From positions 53,814,006 to 53,878,005 of the forward strand of contig NC_085047.1 in the NCBI RefSeq assembly GCF_963662255.1: 64,000 nucleotides of DNA. Direction: 5' to 3'. Shown piece by piece: positions 17,455 through 28,151 of the stretch. Source of the DNA: Cinclus cinclus (Eukaryota; Chordata; Aves; Passeriformes; Cinclidae). Made by a program: the position numbers and the translations under genes. The stretch's first letter is position 1; each line of letters opens with the position of its first letter. Below the pieces are notes generated by a model, which had not been told where the DNA came from, did not search any database, and worked only from the letters and a program-made list of their open reading frames with translations.

Positions 17455-17505
17455 TGTGGGGCTCTGGGCCAGTCACAACAGGGTGTTTCACAACAACAGT
17501 CACAA
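17455..17505 (-). pseudogene. pro: ERV protease C-terminal scrap left of the CR1 insertion
   Basis: CTCTGGGCCAGTCACAA and the following TGTTTC match 996-1020, the antisense of the IVTGPEAP segment. The match continues on the other side of the CR1 at 20828 (CTTCCACTCATTTCC), so CR1 landed inside this protease. Confidence 0.6.
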
Positions 17506-17581
17506 TAGGACATCACTGAGAGACTCCCTGTGCTGATCCAGCCCTCTGATTATTACCCACTGCTTATACTCTAGTCTGGCA

Positions 17582-17902
17582 GTGATGAGATTGAGGAGTG
17601 TCAGGGCAATTAAAAGGGACCTTAGGGCACTGGGTCAGGTGGTTGATAGGACAGGGGCACAGGTAGTCTTTTCTTCAGTCCCCTTGGTGGCTGAGATAAA
17701 CGGTGAAAGGAATAGGAGAACTCATATCATTAACAAGTGTCTCAAGGGTTGGTGTCATCAGCAAAATTTCAGATTTTTTGATCTTGGGGCAACTTTCATG
17801 GTACCTGCCCTGCTGGAATCAGATAAGATTCATCTCTCCATTAAGGGCGAAAGGTTTTTAGTTCATGAACTGGCAGACACTGTTGAGAGAACTTTAAACT
17901 AA
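17582..17902 (+). pseudogene. CR1 ORF1 C-terminal esterase-like domain
   Basis: The frame (106 aa) contains AQVVFSSVPLV, GWCHQQNFRFFDLG and LLESDKIHLSIKGERFL. The SDKIHLS segment fits the Asp-x-x-His of SGNH-type esterases, a domain known at the C-terminus of CR1 ORF1. The N-terminal part with the catalytic serine is absent through 5' truncation. It is followed two bases after its stop by the ORF2 frame. Confidence 0.7.
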
Positions 17903-17904
17903 GT

Positions 17905-18651
17905 TTGAAGGGGGAAGGGGATGCAGCTGGGCTCTCTGGAAGCAGGCCCAAGGGTGGTAAGCGTGAGGTAGGGGTGAAATCAGTAGCCCAGCTGAGGTGC
18001 ATGTATACCAATGCACACAGCATGGGTAATAAACAAGAGGAGCTGAAAGCCATGGTGCAACAGCCGAGCTATGATGTAGTTATCATTGCAGAAACATGGT
18101 GGGATGACTCACAGCTGGAGCACTGCTTGGATAGCTACAAGCTCTTCAGAAGGGGCAGGAAAGGGAGAAGAGGTGGAGGGGTGGCCCTTTATGTTAGGGA
18201 GGCTTTTGATGCCATGCATGTTGAAACCAATGACGATGAAGTTGAATGCCTGTGGGTAAGAATTAAGGGCAAGGCTAATAAGGCTGACATCCTGCTGGGA
18301 GTCAGTTATCATCCACCCAGCCAGGAAGAAGAGGTGGACAACTTCTTCTTTAAGCAGCCAGAGAATGTTTCAGGATCTTCAGCCCTTGTTCTTGTAGGAG
18401 ACTTCAACTTGCCAGATATCTGCTGGGAAGTTAATACAGCTGAAAAAAGGCAGTCCAGGAAGTGTGTGGAGGACAACTTTTTGATGCAGCTAGTGGGTGA
18501 ACCCACCAGGGGAATGGCTATGTTACATCTGCTGTTTGCAAATAGAGATGGACTGGTGGGAGATGTGGTGGTTGGAGGTCACTTGGGGCATAGTGATCAT
18601 GAAATTATGGAGGTCTCGGTATTTGGTGAAACGAGGAGGAATATAAATTAG
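17905..18651 (+). pseudogene. CR1 ORF2 apurinic-type endonuclease domain
   Basis: In CR1 this enzyme nicks the target DNA to prime reverse transcription. The frame (248 aa) holds the conserved stations: TNAHSM with the metal-site Asn at about residue 36, IAETWWD with the catalytic Glu at about 62, GDFNLPDICW with Asp/Asn at about 165-167, and SDHEIMEV with the terminal catalytic His at about 231. The domain looks complete, but the frame ends at 18651 where full-length ORF2 would continue. Confidence 0.8.
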
Positions 18652-20450
18652 ACTTTTACACTGGACTTCTAGAGGGCAGACGTTGGCCTATTCAGGAGAC
18701 TTATTCAGAGAGTTACTTGGGAAGCAGCCCTTAAAAACAAAGGAGTTCAGGAAAGGTGGGAGTGCTTCAAAACAGAGGTCTTGAGGGCACAGGAACAAAC
18801 GGTCCCTGTGTGCCGCAAAGCAAGTCGACAAGGCAAACGTCCAGCCTGGATGGGCAACAAGGTTTTGAAGGAAATTAGGAATAAAAAGAGGATGTATCAT
18901 CTTTGGAAGGTGGGTCTGGTCTCTCAAGAAGTACTTAAGGGAGCTGCTAGAGCATGTAGGAAAAAAGTTAGGGAGGTCAAAGCTCTGTTTGAACTAAAAA
19001 TGGTGACTTCTGTAAAAGATAATAAGACATGGTTTTACAAATATGTTAATGGTGAAAGGAAGGGTAGGTCCAGCCTTTGTTCCTTACTGGATGAGGGAGG
19101 AAAATTAGTAACTACATATGAGGAGAAGGCAGAAGTGCTTAATGCCTTCTTTGCCTCAGTCTTTAATGGGAAGATGGCTTGTCCCCAGAACAACTATCAT
19201 CCTGGGATAGTAGATGGTGTCAGGGAGCAGAATGGTCCCCCTGTTATCCATGGGGAGGCAGTCAGAGAACTGCAAAGCAGCTTAGATGTTCATAAATCTA
19301 TGGGCCAGATGGGATCCATCCCAGGGTGATGAGGGAGCTGGAAGATGAGCTTGTGAAGCCTCTCTCCATCATTTACCATCAGTCCTGGGACATTAATGAG
19401 GTTCCAGATGGCTGGAAACTGGCCAGTGTGACACCCATTCATAAAAGGGGAGGCAAGGAGGATCATGGTAACTACAGGCCAGTTAGCCTGACCTCAGCAC
19501 CTGGTAAGGTAAGGGAGCAGTTTATACTGAGTGCATTTACAGGATGGCCAGAGTATCAGACCCATCCAGCATGGGTTTAGGAGGGAAAGGTCATGTTTGA
19601 CAAACCTGCTCTCCTTTTATGACCAAGTGACCCGCCTAGTGGATGTAGGAAAGGCTGTGGATGTTGTGTACCTGGATTTCAGCAAGGCCTTTGACACTGT
19701 CTCCCACAGCACACTCCTGGAAAAGCTGGCAGCCCGTGGCTTGGACAGGAGCACTCTTTGCTGGGTTAAGAACTGGATGGATGGCTGGGAACAGAGAGGG
19801 GTGGTGAATGGTGCTGTATCCAGCTGGGGACCAGTCACCAGTGGCGTCCCCCAGGGGTCTGTGCAGCCTGTTCTGTTCAGTATTTTTATTGATGACATGG
19901 ATGAGGGCACTGAGTCCTTCATTAGTAAATTTGCGGCTGACACTAAGCTGGAAGCGTGTGTTGATTTGTTGGAAGGGAGGAGAGCTCTGCAGAGACCTGG
20001 AATGATTGGATGGATGGACAGAGTGCAGTAAGATGAAGTTTAATAACTCCAAGTGTCAAGTCCTGCATTTTGGCCACAATAACCCCCTGCATCATTATAG
20101 GCTGGGGGTGGTGTGGCTGGACAGTGCTTAGGCAGAAAGGGATCTGGGGGTACAGGAGGAAGATCCGACACTGGTTGACAGCTGACTGAACATGAGCCAG
20201 CAGTGTGCCCTGGTGGCCAAGAAGGCCAATGGCATCCTGGCCTGTATTAGGAATAGTGTGTCCAGCAGGAGCAGGGAGGTCATTCTTCCCCTGTACTTGG
20301 CACTGGTGAGGCCACACCTTGAGTGCTGTGTCCAGTTCTGGGCCCCTCAGTTTAGGAAGGACGTTGAGACCCTTGAGCACATCCAGAGGAGGGAACAAGG
20401 CTGGGGAGGGACTTGGAACACAAACCCTGTGAGGAACGGCTGAGGGAGCT
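18652..20450 (+). pseudogene. CR1 ORF2 reverse transcriptase, broken
   Basis: Three open segments follow one another. The first, 18781-19329, carries the linker (KEIRNKKRMYHLWK, AFFASVF). The second, 19326-19580, has WKLASVTPIHK and NYRPVSLTS. The third, 19531-20031, has [40 protein letters not shown] and FAADTKL. The last is the active-site box, normally FADDTKL, with one catalytic aspartate changed to alanine. The end ([22 protein letters not shown]) continues to 20440 with stops. This enzyme copied CR1 RNA; this copy is dead. Confidence 0.85.
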
Positions 20451-20827
20451 GGGGTTGTTTAGCCTGGAATAAAGGAGACTCAGGGGTGACCTTATCACCC
20501 TGTGCAACTCCCTGAAAGGTGTTTGTAGGCAGGTGGGGGTTGGTCTCTTTCTCCAGGCAGCAGCTGACAGAATGAGAGGACACCGTCTCAAGCTGCTCCA
20601 GGGGAGATACAGGTTGGATATTAGGAAGAAGTTTTTTTGTGGAAAGAATAATAAAGTACTGGAATGATCTGCCCAGGGAGATGGTGGAGTCACTATCTCT
20701 GGATGTGTTTAAAAAAAGACTGGATGTGGCACTCAGTGACATGGTCTAGTAGAGATGTTAGTGCATGGGTTGGACTCGATGATCTTGAAGGTCTCTTCCA
20801 ACCTAGTGATTCTGTGAATTCTGTGAC
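20451..20827 (+). mobile_element. CR1 3' region with ATTCTGTG repeats
   Basis: It contains the conserved CR1 tail around TTGGACTCGATGATCTTGAAG and CTTCCAACCTAGTGATTCTG, ending in two ATTCTGTGA-type repeats. These are the recognition end for the CR1 reverse transcriptase. Confidence 0.85.
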
Positions 20828-21200
20828 TTCTTCCACTCATTTCCAATGAGGCTTACCTCAGCTTCCACCAAAGTCAAATCTGATCCCCCTGTCACACCAG
20901 CAATAGAATCAGATTCTGTCCCCACATCTTGATGGGGGTAGTGTGCATTGTGAACCAGTGTCGACCAAGGCCTCATATTCTTGTGGTTCAGATGTGCTAG
21001 GTCAACAAATCCACACAGTTCAAGAATTATAGTTTTCCCCAGCCTCTACCTGGCTAGAGGCAGGGCCCCTCTAAGCGTGGTCATTCTTCTTTCCCTGAGC
21101 ATATGTCTTGGATGTTCCTTCAAGGGGATCAGATATGTTATCATCATCATACCTGGTAGTTTGGCTACGGGCTACTGGAGCTGCTTCCTTTTTGGTGGAA
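20828..21200 (-). pseudogene. pro: ERV protease fragment (DTGS), minus strand, right of CR1
   Basis: The minus strand encodes VDTGSQC at about 20952-20972 and matches 1020-1260 along most of its length. It is the continuation of the scrap at 17455-17505. Several indels break the frame. Confidence 0.65.
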
Positions 21201-21208
21201 CTTCCTCT

Positions 21209-21590
21209 CTACATCTTGCTGTCCTGCAATTCAAGTAGCCATTTTGCCAGAGCAACAGTAGATTTCCCATTCCACTTCTTCATGTTTTCTGCAGAATCAC
21301 GCAGGAAAAACAGCTCAGCTTGTGGGATCTGTCTTCTCTCCCCATCTGGAGAATGTCTACATTTGGGATCAGAACTTTTGATCTGTACAGCCGAGATTTG
21401 GAGAAAGTCCTCTTTAATTTCCTCCCTGAGTTTCTTGTGATTCTCCTCTATCTTATCTTCTAATTTCTGCAGACATATTTCTACAGCTACAATTCTGGCA
21501 GGTGTTGGGCCATGCATGGCATCTGCATAAGCTCGGAGCTTCTTCACCATATCAAGCACAATCTTCTCTCTGTCATCCAGCTTCATTATT
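21209..21590 (-). pseudogene. gag: ERV gag C-terminal coiled-coil-like segment
   Basis: The frame (125 aa) runs DDREKIVLDMVKKLRAYADA, HGPTPARIVAVE and LQKLEDKIEENHKKLREEIK, a strongly charged, coiled-coil-like stretch. A basic region follows. It is the longer homologue of the fragment at 1480-1746. I know this type of gag only from avian ERVs; its class is uncertain (ERVL- or ERVK-like). Confidence 0.65.
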
Positions 21591-22880
21591 GCTAAAGCAG
21601 AAGCATATTCTTGTGACCCAAGTCATACAAGTTTTTGCCACATCAAGGATGTACATGGTACCAAGTCTGGATACTTAGTTGTTAGGTCATCTGAAAAGAC
21701 AGTCTTTGCCACTGCCATTTCTCTCAAGCATTGAATCCCTTGTTCTGTGGTCTTCTATTGGGTTTGCTGCATATAGAGATCATCTGCACACAAATATCTT
21801 TGTGCCACACTTCCCAGGACCTGGGCCCAGAGACTCTGAGGGTTAGCCCCCCTCGTCATTCCTTGGTCGATAACAGATCATGTGACAAGGATCCCAAATG
21901 CCTCACTTCAGTACCATCCAGAATTGTAGCCTCGCCTGCAGCATCCCAAAGACAGACTAGACAACTAATTATAGATTCATTGGGTCATTGGGTGTCATCC
22001 TTTCTTAGGCCACAAAGGTCTTTCAGGAAAAAGGACTCAATATTGGCTTCTGATCTTGTGTCAGTTGCTCTGACTTCTGACTTTGTATCGGGAGCCTGCT
22101 TTGAGGATCCCTCCCCTGGATCATCATCGCCAACTGGCCAATCAGTTTTTCTGGTGTGCTTCTTTCCTGCAGCAATTGCCAGTGGCTTAGGCTCCCTATC
22201 TGGTTTAGCTACAACCTGAGTAACTGGAATGTTGGCTGATCTTTCTCCCTGACCCCAGCCTCTGTTGTCCTACAGTATCTAGCAGCTTGCAACAAGCATA
22301 TGCCAGGTCCTAGCTTATTACAATGAGCTTTTTCTCATTAGAATCATTATGGCACTTCTCTTCCAGGTATTTCCCCACCTTGTCTGGGTTCTGAATTTGT
22401 TCATGTGAGAATTCCCAGGCTGGGGGATCAGACAATTCCTTCAGGATTCTGCCCATTCTCTCCCATTCCCCACACCACTCAGAATTTTCCACACCTGGGC
22501 CTGATCTTAGGTACTCCTAGGCCTCATCAGCTCCTCTGGACATCTCAGCTCTCATTCTAGAGAGGATGCAGACTGTATAGAGGAAGCCTACCAGATGAAA
22601 TACCAGGAAGGTGATGTCCTTGACATTCAGGGAAAACTGAACATTCTCAAGAAATGATTTGACAGATTGAAAGGAGAAGAAGGAAAGGAAAGGCTGAAGA
22701 GCCTCATCCCCTGCTCCTCCTCTAACAAATTGGGTGCAATTACTAAGAAACCCCCAAAACAGGCTATTGGAACTGGGACACAGCGTAGGATGAAGAAACC
22801 ATAAACCATACATACCTGGAACAAACTCCAGTGCCTTTATAAACTTTCTATCTCTGAACCCAGCAAAATAGCTATTCTAA
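21591..22880 (-). pseudogene. gag: ERV gag N-terminal and middle part, minus strand, broken
   Basis: Minus-strand pieces include a GLRKDDTQ/NESII-SCLVCLWDAAGEA-type stretch at about 21920-22040 and DPPAWEFSHEQIQNPDKVGK (22310-22492). A frame with hydrophobic segments lies at 22517-22813. A related gag piece occurs at 28482-28673. Frames change several times. Nothing in it suggests function today. Confidence 0.5.
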
Positions 22881-22950
22881 TCTGTGCCCCTTTGCTGTAG
22901 GAACTACGTGTTAGGGACACTACTGGAGCTATCTCCAGATAAGAAAATAT

Positions 22951-23344
22951 GCCTAGGGACCAGAAAGGTATTCGCCATGACCCCCCCACTCTCCAACCTG
23001 CCTCGGCTAACTCCGGTCAGAGACGGAGGAAATTCAGCATGGAAAAAGCAAAAGATTAAAGGAGGCTCTTCTTCCCAGGATAACCCAAGCTTTATTCCAG
23101 AAGGGTTCCAGGGAAAGAGAGAGCAATCATGGGAAAGGTGGGACTTTTCAAACCTTGGTAAGAGGTGGAGGAACCCCAGGTCATGGCAAATCCAGCCTGG
23201 CCAGGGTGAAAAAGGGGAAGGGGGAGGGTTAAACCATATAACAGACCATGGGGGAACCGCAGGAGTAACTATTTGAGTGCAAAATATAAACCAAATAATG
23301 AAATACAGCAGGTATTAAAACCTCAAAAAAGCCTAGGGACCAGA
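22951..23344. repeat. 14-bp direct repeats flanking an LTR-like insert
   Basis: GCCTAGGGACCAGA occurs at 22951-22964 and at 23331-23344. The second copy is preceded by CCTCAAAAAA. The length exceeds the 4-6 bp made by retroviral integrase and recalls LINE-type target duplications. Confidence 0.65.
22965..23330 (-). mobile_element. Solo-LTR-like insert in the ERV leader
   Basis: The 366-bp insert resembles 11480-11800. On the minus strand it carries AATAAAGC in its middle and a CTCTCTCTTTCCCTGGAA block, as an LTR would. On the plus strand it ends in six A residues before the 14-bp repeat. Orientation is therefore ambiguous between an LTR and a retroposed copy. Confidence 0.5.
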
Positions 23345-23470
23345 CACATGAATGCCTCCACCCCGAGAGACATTATGAATTCAAACAGCATGGCTACTGA
23401 CTGCTTTACCCCAACACAGAGTAATTTCAACAAAAATGCAATCAGAACAGGGTTTTTTCCACTTTCTTGA

Positions 23471-23488
23471 GCTACACGCTAGGCACCA
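23471..23488 (-). other. Primer binding site of insertion B, tRNA-Lys-like
   Basis: The minus strand reads TGGTGCCTAGCGTGTAGC, nine bases after the LTR end. It matches my recollection of the Lys1,2 site at about 13 of 18 positions, so it is a decayed lysine-type PBS. Confidence 0.6.
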
Positions 23489-23497
23489 ATATTTATT

Positions 23498-24135
23498 TGT
23501 CCTGGTTTAGGGCAAATTTGCAAGGAAACCTCTGAATGGGGTCCCTCTAGGAAACAGATTCAAGAAGTCCTTCCCCCAGCTTGTTTGGGGAAATATTTCC
23601 TTGGAGAGAAGTGGAAAAAACCCTGTTTATTTAAGGGGTAAAGCACTTCCCAGCACAAAAATGAACAATACTAAACAGCAAAATCTTTTGCCGCTCCAAA
23701 GAGATGACAAATCCATCAGAGTCCCTTCCGTGGGTAGCAGCCCAGCTCTCTCAGTCCCTCCAGAGCTGGGAAATGTCACAGCCCAGGCCAGGCCTGGTGG
23801 GACACAGGTGTGAGCTCCCGGTGCTCTTCTGGGTTTTCAGTCCAGAGCAGGTTCGAACAATTCCAAGAAAAAGGAAAGAAAATCCACAGTCCAGGAAACT
23901 TTGCCTCAGCTAGCCAGAAAAACTAACTAAAAGCAAAGGAGAGCTCTCTCCTGCTGTCCACTGCAGAGAATCTGTGTGAAGTATCTGGGGAAGCAAGTGC
24001 AGTATCTGATAACAAACTGCACTTCTTCTCTCCCCCTTCACTCCTGGAAGCAATCTTAAAGCTGCAGAACTCAATATTCAACACCAACAGAACAGATGAT
24101 TGGGCATACAAACATCATAAAGTCACCCCAAGACA
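23498..24135 (-). mobile_element. 5' LTR of the minus-strand ERV (insertion B), 638 bp
   Basis: Ends are TGTCCTGG (plus, 23498) and CCAAGACA (plus, 24135). Its first bases on the minus strand (TGTCTTGGGGTGACTTTATG) match the LTR start at 13019. It is followed on the minus strand by the PBS, and bounded on the right by the GTCAC duplication. Confidence 0.8.
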
Positions 24136-24140
24136 GTCAC
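24136..24140. repeat. Right target-site duplication GTCAC of insertion B
   Basis: Identical to 17240-17244. A 5-bp count assumes TG/CA ends; 6 bp (AGTCAC) is possible if the LTR ends one base earlier. Confidence 0.75.
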
Positions 24141-24622
24141 AGTACTGTCATTGGGGTTACGGGAGTAAGTGTTGCATGGCCTTTCTTCCAACCTTTAAAA
24201 TTCAAAGTGGCTAAGCACTGGGTAACTCACCAATTCCTTTATATGCCTAACTATCCCAAATCATTGCTGGAGAGGGATCTACTGGAAAAATTGGAAGCAG
24301 AAATTAAATTTAAAAAAGGAAGGGATGTTCAAGTTATAATTCCTGAGTCTAAATTTGTTGAAGTTGCCGCACTTTTTATACAGGAAAAATGTGATGAAAT
24401 CCCGACTGAGGGTGAAAACGCTGTCAACCCAATAATGTGAGCCAGTGATGTTCCAGGACAATCCAAACAAGCAGACTAGTGAGTATTGCACTCAAACCAG
24501 GAGCCATACCAGTAAGGCAAAAACAATTCCCATTAAAATTAGAAAGTCACAGGAGATTGGCATCTATAATTGAAAAATTCCTCCAGCACTGGTTGTTATT
24601 ACAATGTGAGTCACAAGTTAAC
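24141..24622 (+). pseudogene. pol: Gammaretrovirus-like protease end and reverse transcriptase start
   Basis: The plus frame 24096-24440 includes WVTHQFLYMPNYPKSLLERD and LLEKLEAEIKFKKG, then FVEVAALFIQEKCDEIPTEG, the typical protease end and linker before reverse transcriptase. After a stop the next frame shows RQKQFPLKLE and IIEKFLQHWLLLQCES. It is the continuation of the protease at 17140-17239. The sequence is cut at 24622 by an LTR. Confidence 0.7.
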
Positions 24623-25274
24623 TGTGCTGGTTTTTTATTAATTGATTTGTGGTGAAGAGGGCTTCAACAGAGAGCAAGAACCCTTGCTTTCAGACATAGA
24701 GGGAGAGGACCCTTGTTTTTATACTATAACAACTCATCTTTTAAAAACTGCAGTTTGTGGGAAAAAAGCATTGGTGGGAAGACTGCAGTTCCCTCCCATG
24801 GGAAGACAGGAGGGGCTTCACATTGCAAACAGGTTCCGGGTGGACTATTAGCCATGAAAATTGAAACCACTTTGAAAAAGATCACAGAAAACTGTTTCCC
24901 ATAGGAAAGACCCCATGGCATAGCAAGAGAGACTCTTCTCCTTAAGTGAACTGAAAAAAGATCTTAAGAAGTGTCAAACTAACTAAAATTTTCATATTTT
25001 GTCTCCCTGTGCTGTTGGTGGGGAAGAAAGAAGGACTGGGGTGGGAAAAGGTGTTCTAAAGGTTTATTTTAGTTCTCATTATACACTTTTAATTCTGTTA
25101 ACAATTTTTTTCCTCTATACCTTTGAAAGTTTTGAGAGCATTTTTCTCTTAAAGTGTTTTCTCCTTATCGTACCCCATGTGTTTTCTTTTCACCTCCTCT
25201 GCTTAACTAAAGCAGAAGGAATTAATAAATGATTTTCATAGGTACATTGGCATTTGGCCAACGTCAACCCATCA
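24623..25274 (+). mobile_element. LTR copy 1 of a three-LTR array, plus strand
   Basis: TGTGCTGGTTTTTTATTAAT...AACCCATCA. Its beginning matches copies 2 and 3, but its middle lacks about 0.8 kb of copy 3 and joins directly to the AGAACCCTTGCTT block. Its last 250 bases, with AGTTCTCATTAT and GTGTTTTCTC, match both other copies. Confidence 0.7.
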
Positions 25275-25459
25275 TACAAGGGCTGGATCTTTGTATAATT
25301 TGTCTTTTTATTTCTGTGCTGTCATTATGCCTTAAATTTAGTGTAGAAAATTCTTTTCTTCTATTTTTTTAGTGATTTTTTCTTGTTCTAAGGGTATATT
25401 TTGAATGTAATTTTGATAATAATTCTCAAATATGTGATTCACAGAGGCAAGGGGTGGAA
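25275..25459 (+). other. Short spacer ending in a polypurine tract
   Basis: About 185 bases of AT-rich sequence end with AGAGGCAAGGGGTGGAA directly before the TG of LTR copy 2, as expected of a polypurine tract. Confidence 0.5.
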
Positions 25460-26303
25460 TGTATTGGTTTTGCATTAATTGATTTGTGGTGAAGAAGGAA
25501 AAAGTCAGCCAAGGAAGTGGAGCTGCTAGAAGCTTCCTTTGTGCCTGGCAAAACCAATTGCTGGCTAGCTCCGAGAAAGGCATAGTGCTACGCTAATTTA
25601 AAAAAATGGAAACGCCTCTATGATAACATATTTAAGAATGAAAAAACTGCAAGAAGCTCTTATGCTTGCTAGTTTCTAAAGAGGGGTGGGGGAACCAGTG
25701 GAGCCTCCACCCCAGTGGGGCCAGCCAGATCTCCTTCCCAGAGGGGGACATGGACTCAGTCCCAGCACAGACTCTGGGCCATGCTACCGGGGGCCATCCC
25801 AGCAGCATATGGGAGGACTTCACTTTGTGGAGGGACTTCACATTGCAGAAGGCTTTGGGCAGACTGCTACTTGTGGGAATTAAAACCATGCTGGAAAATT
25901 TCACAGAAAACTGTCTCTCATGGAATGGACTCCATGGCAAAGCAAAAGAGAGTCCTATCCCTAAGTGAACAGAAGAAAGATTATTAGAATTGACAAACTG
26001 ACTAAAAATACCATGATTTTTCTCCCTGTGATGCTGGTGGGAAGGGAAGAAGGGCTGATGGGTGTGGGGAAAAAGGTGTTCGAAAGGTGTCTTTTTAGTT
26101 CTCCTTATCCTCTTAATTTCGTAAATAACTTTTTCTTTATACCTTTTAAAGTTTTAAGCCTGTTTTACCCTTAAAGTGTTTTCTCCTAATCCTTATCTCA
26201 CCCCATGAATCTCCCTTCTTCCTCCTATGCTTAACTGTAACAGAAGAGAATGTGTCAATTATTTTTGTGGGTGCACTGGTGTTTGGACAGTGTCAACCCA
26301 TCA
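25460..26303 (+). mobile_element. LTR copy 2, plus strand, with polypurine tract before and PBS-like site after
   Basis: TGTATTGGTTTTGCATTAAT...AACCCATCA. A TATA-like ACATATTTAAGAATG lies near 25627. The bases after it, TTTGGTGGAGAATGTGGGC (26308-26326), begin with TGG in PBS position; I cannot name the tRNA. It therefore looks like an LTR shared by two head-to-tail copies. Confidence 0.7.
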
Positions 26304-26452
26304 CATTTTTGGTGGAGAATGTGGGCAATCACAAGGACTTTGCGATAAAGATATTAATTGGGAGAAATAAAGAATAAAACCAATGCTGTGTTGTAAGATA
26401 CACTAGAATGGTAGTGGGAAATTTGTACCGTAACTGTAGTGAAACGTTTAGG
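26304..26452 (+). other. PBS-like site and short internal scrap between LTR copies 2 and 3
   Basis: Only about 150 bases separate two LTRs, so the internal genes are deleted. There is no open frame that I can assign. Confidence 0.5.
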
Positions 26453-28043
26453 TGTGCTGGTTGTGCAATAATTGATTTGTAGTGAAGAGGGAAAAAATCT
26501 GCTACAAAAGTGATTCTCTGTGAGGAGCTGCTAGCAGCTTTCTTTGTGCCTGACAAAACCAATCACTGTCTGACTCTGAGAACTGGCGCACTGCTAAGCC
26601 AATTAGAGAAGCTGGAAAAGCCTCTATGATAACATATTTAAGAATGAAAAAACTCAGGAATCATTCTTGCTCCCTGCTTTCTAAAGAGAGGTGGCGGGGA
26701 TGGCAGAGCCTTCTCCCCTGTGGGGTCAGCAGCCCAACTTAGAGGAAGCCACTGGACCCCATCCCAGTGCAACCACTGGGTCATGCTGCCGGGGGCCATC
26801 CCAGTACCACAAGCAGCCGTGTGGCCAGGGCAACACTGGGCAACCATGGCTCTCTCAGCATGGCTCACAATGGACTTTATTTACTTAGCCACTTTTAGTC
26901 AGCCATGCTGCAGACTGAAGGACAAAAGTGGCAGCAGCAGTTTTTTTTCATGGCCCACGTGGAGAAAAGGCTCAGAGTGGAGCCAGCCAGCAACCGGTGC
27001 AGTTTGTGCAGTGTTGGGTGAGACCATGTGATCTGCAGCGAGAGGCACAGCGGGCGATACCCTGACTGCAGAACCCAGATGAGATCAACATTTCAATGCT
27101 TCAGAAATCTATAAAGATTTTTCAAGTGATAGAACTTGAGAACAAATGAACCTACAAGCACCAATTCTCTTCTAAGTCAGGAAGAAGGAAAAGGTGAAGA
27201 CGCATGAGGCGAACAACATGGCAACACTAAGGTCAGTGAAAAAGAGTGAGGAGGAGGTGCTCTTGGCATCAGAACTGAGATTCTTCTGCAAGCCATGGTG
27301 AGGACTATTAGACAACAAACTGTTTCCTTGAAATTCATGAAGTGCATGGGGGGATGCAGCATTCACCCACAGCCCATGAGAAAAGGGCACTTGTGCTGGA
27401 GTATGTGGATGCTGAAAAGCTGTGATCTGGTGAGAGGCTTGAACACAGTGAGAGAGAACCCTTCTTCTAGAGACAGAAGACCCTTGCTTTTATACTAGAG
27501 CACCTCATCCTTAAAACAAAAACCACGTAAACTAAATGGCCCGCATAAGAAAAAGCAGCTGTGGGAAGACTGCCCATGGGAGGGACTTCACATTGCAGAA
27601 GGCTTTGGGCAGACTGCTACTTGTGGGAATTAGAACCACATTGGAAAAGTTCACAGACAACTGTCTCCCATGGAATGGACTCCATGGCAAAGCAAAAGAA
27701 TCCTCTCCCTAAGTGAACAGAAGAAAAATTTTTAGAATTGACAAGCTGACTAAAAAGTCCCCTGTGTTGTCTGTGTCCTTGCGCTGGTGGGAAAGAATGG
27801 GCTGGGGTGGGGGGGAAAGGTGTTCTAAAAGTTTATTGCAGTTCTCATTATTTTCTTGTAATTCTGTTAATAAATCTTTCTTTATATCTTTTAAATTTTG
27901 AGTCTGATTTGCCTTTTATTAAAGTGTTATCTCCTAATCCTTATTGCACCCCATGTATTTTCTTTCCCCCCCTATGATTAACTATAGCAGAGGAGAATGA
28001 ATAAATGATTTTTCATAGGTGCACTGTTGTTTGGCAAACATCA
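26453..28043 (+). mobile_element. LTR copy 3, plus strand, about 1.6 kb
   Basis: TGTGCTGGTTGTGCAATAAT at the start and GGCAAACATCA at the end. The TATA-like ACATATTTAAGAATG is conserved with copy 2. It is much longer than copies 1 and 2; 26880-27440 is not found in copy 2 and may be either the full-length LTR or a secondary insertion. Confidence 0.6.
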
Positions 28044-28151
28044 AACTTGGTATAACAGTGCTAACTATTGCCTTCGCATTTTGGTCAGACAAAATAATTC
28101 CTCTCTAGGCCTGGGAATCTAAGACAACTTACTGTCTCAGGCCCTCAGAAA
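28044..28151 (+). other. Remnant before the 3' LTR of the outer provirus
   Basis: About 110 bases without a recognisable frame lie between LTR copy 3 and the LTR at 28152. All of the outer provirus's remaining pol and env is missing. Confidence 0.4.

Larger units (their letters stand above)
17510..20827 (+). mobile_element. CR1 LINE, 3.3 kb, 5'-truncated, plus strand
   Basis: In order it contains the end of ORF1 (17582-17902), an endonuclease (17905-18651), reverse transcriptase pieces (18781-20450) and a 3' region ending in GATTCTGTGAATTCTGTGA, the CR1-type terminal repeats. It lacks the 5' UTR and most of ORF1. Several frameshifts and stops interrupt ORF2. It interrupts the protease of the minus-strand ERV. 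Confidence 0.9.
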
